Source of the DNA: Streptomyces galbus | GTDB taxonomy: Bacteria > Actinomycetota > Actinomycetes > Streptomycetales > Streptomycetaceae | DNA length: 64,000 nucleotides | NCBI RefSeq assembly: GCF_005280195.1 | Contig: NZ_SZPR01000012.1 | Span: 667,692-731,691 of the forward strand | Direction: 5' to 3' | Shown here: positions 17,518-26,139 of the stretch, piece by piece | How positions within the stretch are numbered: position 1 is the first letter of the stretch | Layout: the number at the start of each line of letters is the position of its first letter | Position numbers and translations under genes: made by a program | Notes under the pieces: model-generated | Told to the model about the DNA's origin: nothing | What the model saw: the letters and a program-made list of their open reading frames with translations, nothing else | The model's database searches: none

Positions 17518-17970
17518 TCAGCAGGCGTCGTAGCGCCAGGTGTCGCCCTCCAGGGTCCACGGCTGGTCCCGCTGGTCGTACTTCGGCAGACCGCTCACCT
17601 TGTAGCTGACCTGCGCCCGAGCGCCGGAGACCTTCGCCCGCACGTCCGTCGCCCGGTGGTCGGGGCCGTAGTCCGCGGCCGCCTTGTTCACGACCGCCTT
17701 GTAGGACGCGGGCGTCGTCGTGCCCTGGCAGCGCTCGGAGAGCATGCCGTACGCCGTGTCGGCGTCGCCGGAGAAGTAGGACGCGGTGTAGACGGCGATC
17801 GCGGCCTGGAGGTCGTCGTTCTCGTGCGCGGCCGGCACGCTCACCGTGGGCTCCGCCACGGGTGTCCCGCTGTCACTGGCCGGTGCCGCGTCGTCGTCGG
17901 AGGACGAGCAGGCGGTCAGCGCGAGGAGTGCGGCGGCGGTGAGCGCGATGGCGGTGGCGCGGCTGTTCAT
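17518..17970 (-). CDS. Secreted lipoprotein, unknown
   Basis: 150 residues. A signal peptide with lipobox LTAC (ATAIALTAAALLALTAC) places Cys21 as the lipidated residue. The following acidic Ser/Asp/Ala linker leads to a mostly alpha-beta domain with HENDDLQAAIAVYTASYFSG and one later Cys pair (SERCQG and the terminal RYDAC), probably a disulfide. Resembles NTF2-like extracytoplasmic folds but I cannot assign a family. Divergent from the TetR/SDR operon at 18150. Confidence 0.75.
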   Translation of the reverse strand: MNSRATAIALTAAALLALTACSSSDDDAAPASDSGTPVAEPTVSVPAAHENDDLQAAIAVYTASYFSGDADTAYGMLSERCQGTTTPASYKAVVNKAAADYGPDHRATDVRAKVSGARAQVSYKVSGLPKYDQRDQPWTLEGDTWRYDAC

Positions 17971-18078
17971 GATTCCCCCGTGGGCGTGCGGTGTGTCCGG
18001 TGGTCATGATGCCGCGCGGGGCCCGTCCGGTTCCGGGCGGGCGCGGATGGAGGCGAATCCGCATTCCCGTCCCGATAG

Positions 18079-18127
18079 ATATGGACGCGGCGTTCATATT
18101 ATGCTTATATGGACTCAGCGTTCATAT
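18079..18127. promoter_or_regulatory. Twin 21-bp palindromic operators
   Basis: Two imperfect palindromes of form ATATGGAC-N5-GTTCATAT occupy 18079-18099 and 18107-18127, 28 bp centre to centre and in an AT-rich island. They lie just before the SDR gene at 18150, the first of an SDR-SDR-TetR operon, so the TetR at 19899 is the likely ligand. Confidence 0.7.
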
Positions 18128-18149
18128 CTAGCTCCGGAAGGGGACTCCC

Positions 18150-18896
18150 ATGACCACCGCACCCAGCACCCCCCGTCGCGTCGCCCTCGTCACCGGCGGT
18201 TCCGGCGGCATCGGCCGGGCCGTCGTCGAGCGGCTCGCGGCGGACGGCTTGGCCGTCGCCGTGCACTACGCCGGGAACAAGGGCAGGGCCGAAGCCCTCG
18301 TCGAGGAGATCACCGCCGCGGGCGGCCGGGCCGTCGCGGTGACCGGCGACGTGGCCGACGAGAAGGCGATGGAGGTCGCGTTCGACGCCGTCGAGGCGGC
18401 GTTCGGCGGGATCGACGTGGTGGTGAACACCGCCGGGATCATGGTCCTGGCGCCGGTCGCCACCCTGGACCTCGACGACCTGGACCGGATGATCCGCACC
18501 AACGTCCGCGGCACCTTCGTGGTCTCCCAGCAGGCCGCCCGCCGGCTGCGCGACGGCGGCGCCGTCATCAACGTCTCCACCTCCGTCACCCGCACCCAAC
18601 TGCCCACCTACGGCGGCTACGTCGCGAGCAAGTCCGCCGTCGAGGGCCTCACGCTGATCCTCGCGCGGGAGCTGCGCGGCCGGGACATCACCGTCAACAC
18701 GGTCGCGCCCGGGCCGATCGCCACCCCGCTCTTCCTGGAGGGCAAGGACGAGGCGACGGTCGCCGCCTTCTCCAAGGCCGCGCCGCTGGAGCGCCTCGGC
18801 GAGCCCCGGGACGTGGCCGAGTCGGTGTCCTTCCTCGCCGGTCCCGCCCGCTGGGTCAACGGCCAGGTCCTGTTCACCAACGGCGGCCTCGCCTGA
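18150..18896 (+). CDS. SDR family oxidoreductase (3-oxoacyl-reductase-like)
   Basis: 248 residues. NADP-type TGGSGGIG near residue 16, NTAG at about 91, catalytic Ser (INVSTSVTR), Tyr-x-x-x-Lys (GGYVASKSA) and PGPIATPLF. Canonical classical SDR; likely a quinone, sugar or xenobiotic reductase. First gene of a three-gene operon behind the twin operators; ATG follows GGAAGGGGA. Substrate unknown. Confidence 0.85.
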   Translation: MTTAPSTPRRVALVTGGSGGIGRAVVERLAADGLAVAVHYAGNKGRAEALVEEITAAGGRAVAVTGDVADEKAMEVAFDAVEAAFGGIDVVVNTAGIMVLAPVATLDLDDLDRMIRTNVRGTFVVSQQAARRLRDGGAVINVSTSVTRTQLPTYGGYVASKSAVEGLTLILARELRGRDITVNTVAPGPIATPLFLEGKDEATVAAFSKAAPLERLGEPRDVAESVSFLAGPARWVNGQVLFTNGGLA

Positions 18897-18940
18897 CCCC
18901 CGCCGCCCGCACCCCCACCCGTACGTCCGGAGGGACCCCC

Positions 18941-19867
18941 ATGTCATCCGTCGTCCTCATCACCGGCGCCGCCACCGGCATCGGCAACCTCACCGCCCGC
19001 GCCCTCGCCGCGGCCGGCCACACCGTCTACGCCAGCATGCGCGACGTGCGCGGCCGCAACGCCGCCCGCGCGGAGGAACTCCTCGCCCTCGGCCGCCGCG
19101 AGGGCCACGACCTGCGCGTCGTGGAACTCGACGTCCAGTCCGAGGCGTCGGCCGAGGCCGCCGTCGCGACCGTCCTGGACGAGGCCGGCCGGCTCGACAC
19201 CGTCGTCCACAACGCCGGTCACCTGTACGTCGGTTACGTCGAGGCGTTCACCCCCGAGGACATCCAGCGCCTCCTCGACATCAACGTCCTCGGCATCCAG
19301 CGCGTCAACCGCGCCGCCCTGCCCCACCTGCGCTCGCGCCGCTCCGGCACCCTCGTCTACGTCGGCAGCACGACCTCGGTGGTCGTACCGCCGTTCCTCG
19401 GCCCGTACGTCGCCTCCAAGTTCGCCGCGGACGCCCTGGCCCAGGTCACCGCGTACGAGGTCGGACAGCTCGGCATCGAGACCACCGTCGTCATGCCGGG
19501 CCCCTTCACCCAGGGCACCGAGCACTTCCCGAACGCCGACCGCGCCCGCGACGACGAACGCACCCGCGCCTACGCCGCCTTGGACCCGCTGGTGGCCCGC
19601 AACGAGAAGGCCACGGAGGGGCTGTTCCCGCCCGGCGTCGACGCGCACCCGCGGGCCGTCGCCGAGGAGATCGTCCGCGTTCTGGCCCTCCCGGCCGGAA
19701 CCCGGCCCTTCCGCACGGTCGTCGACTTCAGCCGGGCAGGGGTCGAGGAGGTCAACGAGGTCCTGCGCCGCGCCCAGGAGGACTTCGTCACCCGGCTCGG
19801 CTTCGGCGAGCTCCTGCACGTCAGGACCGCCCCCGCACCGGAGGCGCCGCAGGGCTTCCTAGACTGA
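18941..19867 (+). CDS. Second SDR family oxidoreductase
   Basis: 308 residues with TGAATGIGN near the start, an HNAG motif, catalytic Ser (VYVGSTTSVV) and Tyr-x-x-x-Lys (GPYVASKFA). Longer than its partner, with a C-terminal substrate-binding extension ending APQGFLD. The gene lies 44 bases after the first SDR with GGAGGGAC before its ATG, and its stop falls 31 bases before the TetR start. Probably works in the same inducible detoxification or redox step. Confidence 0.85.
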   Translation: MSSVVLITGAATGIGNLTARALAAAGHTVYASMRDVRGRNAARAEELLALGRREGHDLRVVELDVQSEASAEAAVATVLDEAGRLDTVVHNAGHLYVGYVEAFTPEDIQRLLDINVLGIQRVNRAALPHLRSRRSGTLVYVGSTTSVVVPPFLGPYVASKFAADALAQVTAYEVGQLGIETTVVMPGPFTQGTEHFPNADRARDDERTRAYAALDPLVARNEKATEGLFPPGVDAHPRAVAEEIVRVLALPAGTRPFRTVVDFSRAGVEEVNEVLRRAQEDFVTRLGFGELLHVRTAPAPEAPQGFLD

Positions 19868-19898
19868 TCCGGCCCGGCACACGAGCGAGGAGGACACC

Positions 19899-20513
19899 GT
19901 GACGAAGCAGGCCGAGGGCGCCGACGAGCGCCCGGCCCGCGGGCGGGGGCGCCGCCCGGCCGACGAGGTCCGCGCGGACGTGTTCCGCGCGGTCGGGGAG
20001 GTGCTCCTGACCGAGGGGATCGTTGGCCTGACGTTCGAGCGGGTGGCCCGTCTGTCCGGTGTCAGCAAGACCACGCTCCACAAGTGGTGGCCCTCCAAGG
20101 GCGCCCTCGCGCTCGACGGCTACTTCCACGCCGTCGAACAGACCCTCGCCTTCGAGGACACCGGCGACATACGCGCCGACCTCCTCCACCAGCTCCGCGC
20201 CTTCGTGCGGATCATGACCACGACCCCGGCCGGCCGCGTGGTGACCGAGCTGGTGGGCCAGTCCCAGACCGACGAGGACCTGGCCACCGCCTTCCGCGCC
20301 CTGTACTCCTCCGAACGGCGGCGCCTGGCGGGGGAACGCCTGGCCAGGGCCAGGGAGCAGGGCCAGATCAGGGCGGACGTCGACGTGCAGGTCCTGGTCG
20401 ACCAGCTGTGGGGCGCGGTCTACCACCGCATCCTGATCCCGGACGAACCGGTGACGGACGCGTTCGTCACCAGCCTGGTCGGCAACCTCTTCGACGGCAT
20501 CGCGGGCACCTGA
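19899..20513 (+). CDS. TetR-family repressor of the SDR operon
   Basis: 204 residues. N-terminal HTH with ADEVRADVFRAVGEVL and ITFERV-type region FERVARLSGVSKTTLHKWWP; the C-terminal ligand domain (TetR_C-type) includes RVVTELVGQSQTDEDLATAF. GTG 19899 follows GAGGAGGA. Last gene of the operon, so negative autoregulation through the operators at 18079-18127 is expected. Confidence 0.85.
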   Translation: MTKQAEGADERPARGRGRRPADEVRADVFRAVGEVLLTEGIVGLTFERVARLSGVSKTTLHKWWPSKGALALDGYFHAVEQTLAFEDTGDIRADLLHQLRAFVRIMTTTPAGRVVTELVGQSQTDEDLATAFRALYSSERRRLAGERLARAREQGQIRADVDVQVLVDQLWGAVYHRILIPDEPVTDAFVTSLVGNLFDGIAGT

Positions 20514-20545
20514 GGCGCGCTCGACGGCATCGCCGCGCCTGAGGC
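20491..20545 (+). repeat. Partial 30-bp tandem duplication at the TetR 3' end
   Basis: TCGACGGCATCGC...CCTGAGGC occurs at 20491-20516 (spanning the TetR stop) and again at 20521-20545. Looks like a small slippage duplication of the gene end. Confidence 0.7.
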
Positions 20546-20657
20546 CCGATCGGCGCGCACGCCGGCGATGAATTCCGGTCGGCCCGGGAGTCCCTACCCG
20601 TGACCGTCGTAGGGACGGTGCACGACGCCGCCCGCAGCCGACCTCCCGGAGGACACC

Positions 20658-21440
20658 ATGACGACCACCCCGGACCCCTCGACCAGCGCGCTGCCCGGGC
20701 GTCCGCCCGTGGTGGACATCGCCACCTGGCGGGCCGCGCGGGAGGAACTGCTGGTACGGGAGAAGGCGCACACGAGGGAGGGGGACGCCATCGCCGCGGC
20801 CCGGCGGCGGCTGCCGATGGTGGAGTTCGACGGGAGCGTCGAGGTCGTCGGGGCCGACGGACCGGTGCCGTTCCTCGACCTGTTCCAGGGACGGGACGAG
20901 CTGGTGGTCTACCAGCACATGTGGCACGACGGCGCCCCGCACCAGGGCCAGTGCGAAGGCTGCACCAACGCCGCCTGGCACCTCAAGGACGCCGTCTACC
21001 TCAACGCCCGCGGGGTGTCGTTCGCCGTCCTGACCACCGGCCGCTGGGAGGAGGTGGCGCCGTTCGTCGCGTTCATGGGCTACACCCAGCCCTGGTACTC
21101 GGTGCGCGACGTGCCCCCGCCGGTCGGCGGCGACATGGGGTACGTCTCCTGCTTCCTGCGGGACGGCGACCGGACGTTCCTCACCTACTCCACGACCGGC
21201 CGCGGCAACGAGGCGTTCAGCGCGACCTTCGGCCTGCTCGACATGACGCCGTACGGCCGCGGCGAGGCGTGGGAGGACAACCCCGAGGGCTGGCCGGAGG
21301 GCAACAAGCCGTGCTGGTACTGGCGTTCGGACGCCGACGGCAACGCCACCTGGGGCCCGACCAGCCGCCCGGTACCGCAGTGGACGCGCCCCGGGGCGGG
21401 TCCGGTCGACACCCTGGGCCGCCGGGGACCCCACCGCTGA
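20658..21440 (+). CDS. DUF899 family thioredoxin-fold protein
   Basis: 260 residues. The signature block YQHMWHDGAPHQGQCEGCTN at about 95-115 includes a C-x-x-C pair, and LDMTPYGRGEAW follows later. DUF899 proteins are thioredoxin-like and widely found in actinobacteria with no defined role; they are often annotated as AhpC-like. ATG follows GGAGGACACC. The C-terminal tail is Pro/Gly-rich. No operon partner. Confidence 0.85.
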   Translation: MTTTPDPSTSALPGRPPVVDIATWRAAREELLVREKAHTREGDAIAAARRRLPMVEFDGSVEVVGADGPVPFLDLFQGRDELVVYQHMWHDGAPHQGQCEGCTNAAWHLKDAVYLNARGVSFAVLTTGRWEEVAPFVAFMGYTQPWYSVRDVPPPVGGDMGYVSCFLRDGDRTFLTYSTTGRGNEAFSATFGLLDMTPYGRGEAWEDNPEGWPEGNKPCWYWRSDADGNATWGPTSRPVPQWTRPGAGPVDTLGRRGPHR

Positions 21441-21483
21441 CCGCCGGGACCGGGCCGGACCTCCGGGGACGCCGCCCGGCCGG

Positions 21484-22191
21484 TCAGACGAGGACCTCCG
21501 GCCGGGCCGGGTCCAGGTGGTGCACGGCCGTGTGTGCGGCGTGCGGGGCGAGCAGGGCCCGCAGCTCCTCGGCCGCGGCCCCCAGAAGGTCGCCGTCGCG
21601 CTCGGCGTGCAGGGTCTCCAGGGCGAAGACCACGTGGGTGGAGTCCTCGGTGACCCGGGTGCGGTGGGCGTCGCGGTGGTTCCAGTGGCGGGTGAGGACA
21701 CCGTCGGCGTCGGCGTAGACGACCTCGCCGGGCTTGGGGTGCTCCACGGTGTCGGGTTCGCCGAGCGGGGTGAACGCCTCGGTGCCGTCCGCGGGCCGGA
21801 TGTCGACGTCGCCCGCCACCCGGTCGAGGTCGAACGCGCCCGCGGGCAGGCCGTGCCGGACGGAGACGGCGTTGTAGGAGTCGACGGCCGGGTTGATGCG
21901 CGGCAGCGACCCCCTCTTGGCGAGACGGCGGCCGAGCGCGTCGACGCTGGGCCGGACGCGTCGCGGATTGGTGCCGAAGGAGCGGTAGGCGGTGTGCCAG
22001 GCCTCGATGCGGGGGTCGGTCTCGTCGGCGGGGGCCCAGGTGCCGTCGGCCAGGCGCTGTTCCAGGTCCGCCACGGCGGCGGTGGTCAGGGGCCAGGGTT
22101 CCCGGCCGCGCAGGCCGGTCGCGGTGACGAGGGCGACGAGGGTGCCGGGGAAGGCGTCGGCGACGGCGGTGCCGAGGCGGAAGGCAGGCAT
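21484..22191 (-). CDS. B3/B4 (tRNA-editing-fold) domain protein
   Basis: 235 residues with FGTNPRRVRPSVDALGRRL, INPAVDSYNAVSVRHGLPAG and FDLDRVAGDVDIRPADGTE, the signature of free-standing B3/B4 domains related to the editing domain of phenylalanyl-tRNA synthetase beta. Members are proposed to clear mischarged tRNAs or act on amino acids; unproven. Ends DPARPEVLV. The ribosome site at 22191 is weak. It lies 65 bases after the PaiB-like gene, so they are probably co-transcribed. Confidence 0.8.
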   Translation of the reverse strand: MPAFRLGTAVADAFPGTLVALVTATGLRGREPWPLTTAAVADLEQRLADGTWAPADETDPRIEAWHTAYRSFGTNPRRVRPSVDALGRRLAKRGSLPRINPAVDSYNAVSVRHGLPAGAFDLDRVAGDVDIRPADGTEAFTPLGEPDTVEHPKPGEVVYADADGVLTRHWNHRDAHRTRVTEDSTHVVFALETLHAERDGDLLGAAAEELRALLAPHAAHTAVHHLDPARPEVLV

Positions 22192-22256
22192 GGCGGGGAG
22201 GTCCGTTTCCGTGCGGGTCGGGGGTGTCAGGGTGCGAGCGGGGCGCGCCGGGAATG

Positions 22257-22901
22257 TCAGGTCCAGCGGCCGATACGGTCCAGGCGCCGGAGCTGCTGGC
22301 GGGCGGCGGGCGCGTCGAGGCCCTGGTCGCGGGCGGTGAGGTGGCCGGCGACGGCCGTGCGGTGCTCGACGGGCTTGTGGTCGTCGTACTTGAACTTGGC
22401 CTGGACGTCGGTGACGTCCAGCCGCAGCCCGCGGATGCCGGACAGCATGCGCCCGTACGGCGGCCGGTCCGCGGCGACGGCGGCGTGGTCGCCGTCCGGC
22501 TGGAAGTGGGCGAGCTGACGGCGCAGCAGGTCGGCCTTGTCCTGCGGGTCGTCGACGATGCGGGCGCGGCAGGTGAACCGGACGGCCGTGTAATAGCTGG
22601 TCGGCACGCCCTCGGCGGGCGGGGTCCCGGCCGGGGCACGCCAGGGGCCGGGGACGAAGGCGTAGTCGCCGATGACCGTCAGGGCGACGTCCGGGTCGCG
22701 CTCGATCGCCGCCCAGACGGGGTTGGGCCGGGCGAGGTGCACGAGGAGCCGGCGCCCCTCGGAGGCGAAGTGGGTGGGCACGGTGTGGGGCGGCCGGCCG
22801 GGCGTCCCGTTGACGACGAGCAGCCCGAAGTCGTGGCCGGCGGCGATCCAGCGCTGCCACTCGGCGTCGTCCAGGCTCGCGTCCCAGGGGTGAACCAGCA
22901 T
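22257..22901 (-). CDS. PaiB-like FMN-binding protein
   Basis: 214 residues. MLVHPWDASL at the start, then HDFGLLVVNG, PHTVPTHFA, LLVHLARPNPVWAAI and SYYTAVRFTCRA are the typical PaiB/FMN-binding split-barrel motifs. Bacillus PaiB is a negative regulator of sporulation and protease genes. ATG 22901 follows GGAGGAGC. Divergent from an XRE-cupin regulator, a common arrangement in which the regulator controls the split-barrel gene. Confidence 0.8.
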   Translation of the reverse strand: MLVHPWDASLDDAEWQRWIAAGHDFGLLVVNGTPGRPPHTVPTHFASEGRRLLVHLARPNPVWAAIERDPDVALTVIGDYAFVPGPWRAPAGTPPAEGVPTSYYTAVRFTCRARIVDDPQDKADLLRRQLAHFQPDGDHAAVAADRPPYGRMLSGIRGLRLDVTDVQAKFKYDDHKPVEHRTAVAGHLTARDQGLDAPAARQQLRRLDRIGRWT

Positions 22902-23076
22902 GCCGTGCTCCTCCGTACCGTCCATCCCTTACGATCCATCCGAACGACCGGACCGTACAACAAAACGACCACCCTCTGTCAATCAAACGACCGGGCGGTC
23001 CAGTGGAACGATCGATGGATCTGATCGACGTGCTCGATGTGATCTCACGTGATCCACGTGTCAGGAGGGAGACCAG
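22902..23076. promoter_or_regulatory. Divergent promoter region with AACGACC repeats
   Basis: 175 bases of unusually low GC between the PaiB-like and XRE-cupin genes. The word AACGACC recurs three times (with CGG or ACC following) and a fourth variant reads AACGATCG; GACCGGGCGGTC is a small palindrome. Likely operators for the XRE-cupin product. Confidence 0.5.
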
Positions 23077-23661
23077 GTGGCGGAGACTGCCGCGGCGCTG
23101 CGGACGGTCGCGCACAACGTCCGGGCGGCGCGCCTGCGGGCGGGGCTGTCGCTGGAGGAACTGGGCCGGCGGGCCCAGGTCAGCAAGGGCGCGCTGGTGG
23201 CGCTGGAGAAAGCCCAGGGCAACCCCAACCTGGCCACCCTCGTCCGGCTGGCCGACACCCTCGGCATCTCGGTGTCCGCCCTCATGCAGGGTCCGCCCGA
23301 GGGGCGCGTACGGGTGGTGGCCGCGGACGCCGTGGCGCCGCTGTGGACGGGGCAGCGGGGGAGCGAGGCGCGGCTGATGCTCACCACCTCGGGGCCGGCC
23401 CCGGTCGAGGTGTGGCGCTGGCGGCTGGAGCCGGGCGAGGAGTACCCGAGCCACCCGCACCAGGCCGGGGTGGTGGAGACCGTCAGTGTGACCGCCGGCC
23501 GGATGACCCTGCTCGTCGACGCCGCGGAGCACACCGTGGAGGCGGGGCAGACGGCCACCTTCGACGGCAGTACGTCCCACACGTACCGCGGCGCGGGCAC
23601 GGAGACCTGTCACCTCGTCATGACGGTCCACCTGCCACCGGGACCCGGCTCCGCGGCCTGA
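23077..23661 (+). CDS. XRE-family regulator with C-terminal cupin
   Basis: 194 residues. HTH at about 8-65 (LEELGRRAQVSKGALVALEK) joined to a cupin barrel at about 115-185 (EEYPSHPHQAGVVETVSVTA, with a metal-type His pair in YPSHPHQ). Such fusions sense small ligands such as aldehydes, polyamines or amino acids and often repress the divergent gene, here the PaiB-like one. GTG follows AGGAGGGA. Confidence 0.85.
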   Translation: MAETAAALRTVAHNVRAARLRAGLSLEELGRRAQVSKGALVALEKAQGNPNLATLVRLADTLGISVSALMQGPPEGRVRVVAADAVAPLWTGQRGSEARLMLTTSGPAPVEVWRWRLEPGEEYPSHPHQAGVVETVSVTAGRMTLLVDAAEHTVEAGQTATFDGSTSHTYRGAGTETCHLVMTVHLPPGPGSAA

Positions 23662-23835
23662 GCCGCCTCGCCGACGGGCGCGGTGCGCGGGCGCCCGGTC
23701 AGTCGCCGGCCCACACAGTGGACCGGGGCCGACGGTGCGTGGCCCGGGATGCGGGACCCGACCCGCGCACCTACCGTCGAAGCGTCCCACCGGTGAACAG
23801 GTCGGGCTGGGTCGTCGACACGGGAGGAGACCGGC

Positions 23836-24567
23836 ATGGGCCGCGCCAAGAGCGCCCGCGGTAGGAACACGCGCAGGCAGCCGAAAGGATCCGGCGCCCG
23901 GCCCTCCCCCCACGGCGGCCAACAGCCGCCCGGCACGGCGGCCCCGGCTCCACCGGCGGCCCGGGTCGTCCCTCCGGCCCAGGTCGCCCGGTCGGCCCAA
24001 GTCGCCCCGCCCGTCCGGGTGATGGTCCCCGACACCGCCCCTCCGGCCGCCCCGGCGCCTGTCCAGCAAGCGGCCCTGCCCGCTCCGCCGCCGGCCGGAG
24101 CGATGGCCCACTCCTCCCAGCCCGGCCGGCAGCTCACGCAGGTCGACCTGTGGTCGGTGGCGGCCACCAGCGCCCTGGTCTGTCTCGCCCTGGGCGTGTG
24201 CCTGGCGGTGGCCGCCTCGCTCACCTGGGTGGTGATCGACTTCCTGAACCCCCAGCCGGAGGCGGGACCTTCGCCCGTCTGGGGACTGACCTTCCTCGCC
24301 GTCACCCTCACGGTGGAGGTGGTCCTCGGGACCGCCCTGGCCACCGTCGCCGCCTTCTTCTACAACCTCTCCTCCCGCATCACCGGGGGAGTGCACCTGA
24401 GGGTGCGGGACAGCGCGGGGCCCAGCGTCGTGGAGGTCACGGCCCTGCGGGAGTACCGGCGCCTGCGTGCCGCCCTGCACCGGTGCGCCGCCGTCCGCCT
24501 GCGGCCGGCCGCTCCCGCCGGCGTCCAGGTACGGCAGGTGGCGGGCGTCCAGGGCGCCGAGCACTGA
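23836..24567 (+). CDS. DUF3566-like membrane protein with long Pro/Ala N-tail
   Basis: 243 residues. About 90 disordered residues rich in Pro, Ala and Gln lead to LTQVDLWSVAATSALVCLAL, a membrane segment, and a second one ending TVAAFFYNLSSRITGGVHL; these match the two helices of the actinobacterial DUF3566 family. The usual family member lies next to gyrA; this one does not, and it has an extra C-terminal tail of about 40 residues. Function unknown. Confidence 0.75.
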   Translation: MGRAKSARGRNTRRQPKGSGARPSPHGGQQPPGTAAPAPPAARVVPPAQVARSAQVAPPVRVMVPDTAPPAAPAPVQQAALPAPPPAGAMAHSSQPGRQLTQVDLWSVAATSALVCLALGVCLAVAASLTWVVIDFLNPQPEAGPSPVWGLTFLAVTLTVEVVLGTALATVAAFFYNLSSRITGGVHLRVRDSAGPSVVEVTALREYRRLRAALHRCAAVRLRPAAPAGVQVRQVAGVQGAEH

Positions 24568-24624
24568 CGGCCGGCCCCGCGGGGCTCGCCGTGGCGGGCT
24601 CCCCGACGAGGCCGGCGCCCGGCG

Positions 24625-26139
24625 TCACGCCTGGGCGAGCAGCGGGTCGTACGGTGACGAGCGGCGGCGGCCGGTCATGAAGGACACGAAGTCCTTGACG
24701 AACGCGCTGCGCGTGTACGTCGTCCCGGTCGCCGCCGTGTCGCGGTGGAAGGCGGTGCGGAACAGGGCGCGGTACTCCTCCGCGTCGATGGTCTGGTTGC
24801 CGTCCTTGTCGGTGACGTCGAAGAGGACCTCGGCCACCTTGATCAGGGCGGGCCCCGCCAGGGACGGTACGGCGGCCGCGTACTCTTGGGCGCTCACCCG
24901 GCCGTCGCCGTCGGTGTCGAGGGCGGCCTGCAGTTCCCGCCACCAGGCGGCGAAGGCGTCGTAGAGCCGGTTCTCCTCGGGTTCGTCCAGGTCCAGGCGG
25001 GTGGACAGCTCGCGGGCCATGGCGGCGAGGTCGGGCCAGTCGAGGTAACCGTTGCCGGTCTGGTCGAGCACCTCGGCGAAGAACTCCTCCGCGCCGCGCC
25101 GCGGCCCGCTGTCCGCCGCGGCCGGCTCCGGCTCGGGGGACAGCGGGCTGATGAGCCGGATGAGGGCGCCGGCCCGGTGCATCGCGTCGCGCAGCGCGGT
25201 GACGGTGCGGGCGCGCGGGTCGTCGCTGCCGGGGGAGAGGGCGAGCAGATCGGTGATGGCCTCCGGCCTGCGCCAGCCCTCGGGCAGCACGCGGGCCAGC
25301 CCGGCGGCCAGGTAGGCGCCCTGCATGAGGGTCGGGGCGCCGGGAAGTTCGGGCAGTCCGGCGCGCCGGCGGAAGGGCTCGGGCAGCGACGCCACGGTGA
25401 CCGCTCCGATGACCGGCCCGACGAGGGCACGTCCCGCCGCCCACAGCGTGGGCAGTCCGTTCAGCAGGGCCGGGGCGGGGAGGTGGTCGAACAGCTTGTA
25501 CAGGACGATGCGCATCGCCTCCGTGTTCTCCAGCTCCTCCTCGACGACCCGGTCGTAGTAGCGCCAGAAGTCGGTGAGCGAGACGGGGAGGTGGTCGGCG
25601 TGCCCCTCCAGCGCGGCGAGGAACCCCCGGAACTCCTCGTACAGGCGCTCCATCACGTCCTGTTCGAGGGGCTGGCCGCTGAGCCGGCACATCGTCACCG
25701 TGCTCTCGAACAGGGTGGCGACCACCCACGCCCGCACGGCGGGGTCCATCGCGTCGTAGGGGCGGTGCCGGTCGTCGGCGCCGCTCATCCGGGCGTGCAG
25801 GCGGTTGAGCCGTTGCGCCTCGCGCTGCCGGGCCTGCTCGTCGGAGCCCCACATGCGCTGCAGGCTCACGAGGGTGTTGCGCAGCCGGCGCCAGGGGTGC
25901 GTGACGAACGTGGAGTTGTCGATCAGGGCGGCGCCGACCTGCGGGTGCGCGGCCTCCAGGACCGTCGCCCGGATCATGGCCAGGGCCCAGCGCGGGTCGT
26001 GGAAGAACTCGTGGAACTCCGAGCCGGGTCCGAACAGCGGGTGCGTCGCCTCCTGGGCGCCGGGCCGTGACGGTCCGCCGTCGTGGTCCGTCGGGTCGGC
26101 ACCGGGGCTGTCGAGGGAACCGTCGTCTGCGTGGGTCAC
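24625..26139 (-). CDS. mpaB/latex-clearing-type oxygenase (DUF2236) with EF-hands
   Basis: 504 residues. The N-terminal about 300 residues carry PRWALAMIRATVLEAAHPQV, DNSTFVTHPWRRLRNTLVSL, YDAMDPAVRAWVVATL and VSLTDFWRYYDRVV, typical of the DUF2236 (oxygenase MpaB/rubber-oxygenase) family, whose members cleave isoprenoid chains using heme. The C-terminal part has EF-hand loops at about DQTGNGYLDWPDL, DTDGDGRVSAQEY and DKDGNQTIDAEEY. The GTG at 26139 overlaps the uppS stop by four bases (GTGA), implying translational coupling. The EF-hand fusion suggests calcium control. Confidence 0.8.
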   Translation of the reverse strand: MTHADDGSLDSPGADPTDHDGGPSRPGAQEATHPLFGPGSEFHEFFHDPRWALAMIRATVLEAAHPQVGAALIDNSTFVTHPWRRLRNTLVSLQRMWGSDEQARQREAQRLNRLHARMSGADDRHRPYDAMDPAVRAWVVATLFESTVTMCRLSGQPLEQDVMERLYEEFRGFLAALEGHADHLPVSLTDFWRYYDRVVEEELENTEAMRIVLYKLFDHLPAPALLNGLPTLWAAGRALVGPVIGAVTVASLPEPFRRRAGLPELPGAPTLMQGAYLAAGLARVLPEGWRRPEAITDLLALSPGSDDPRARTVTALRDAMHRAGALIRLISPLSPEPEPAAADSGPRRGAEEFFAEVLDQTGNGYLDWPDLAAMARELSTRLDLDEPEENRLYDAFAAWWRELQAALDTDGDGRVSAQEYAAAVPSLAGPALIKVAEVLFDVTDKDGNQTIDAEEYRALFRTAFHRDTAATGTTYTRSAFVKDFVSFMTGRRRSSPYDPLLAQA

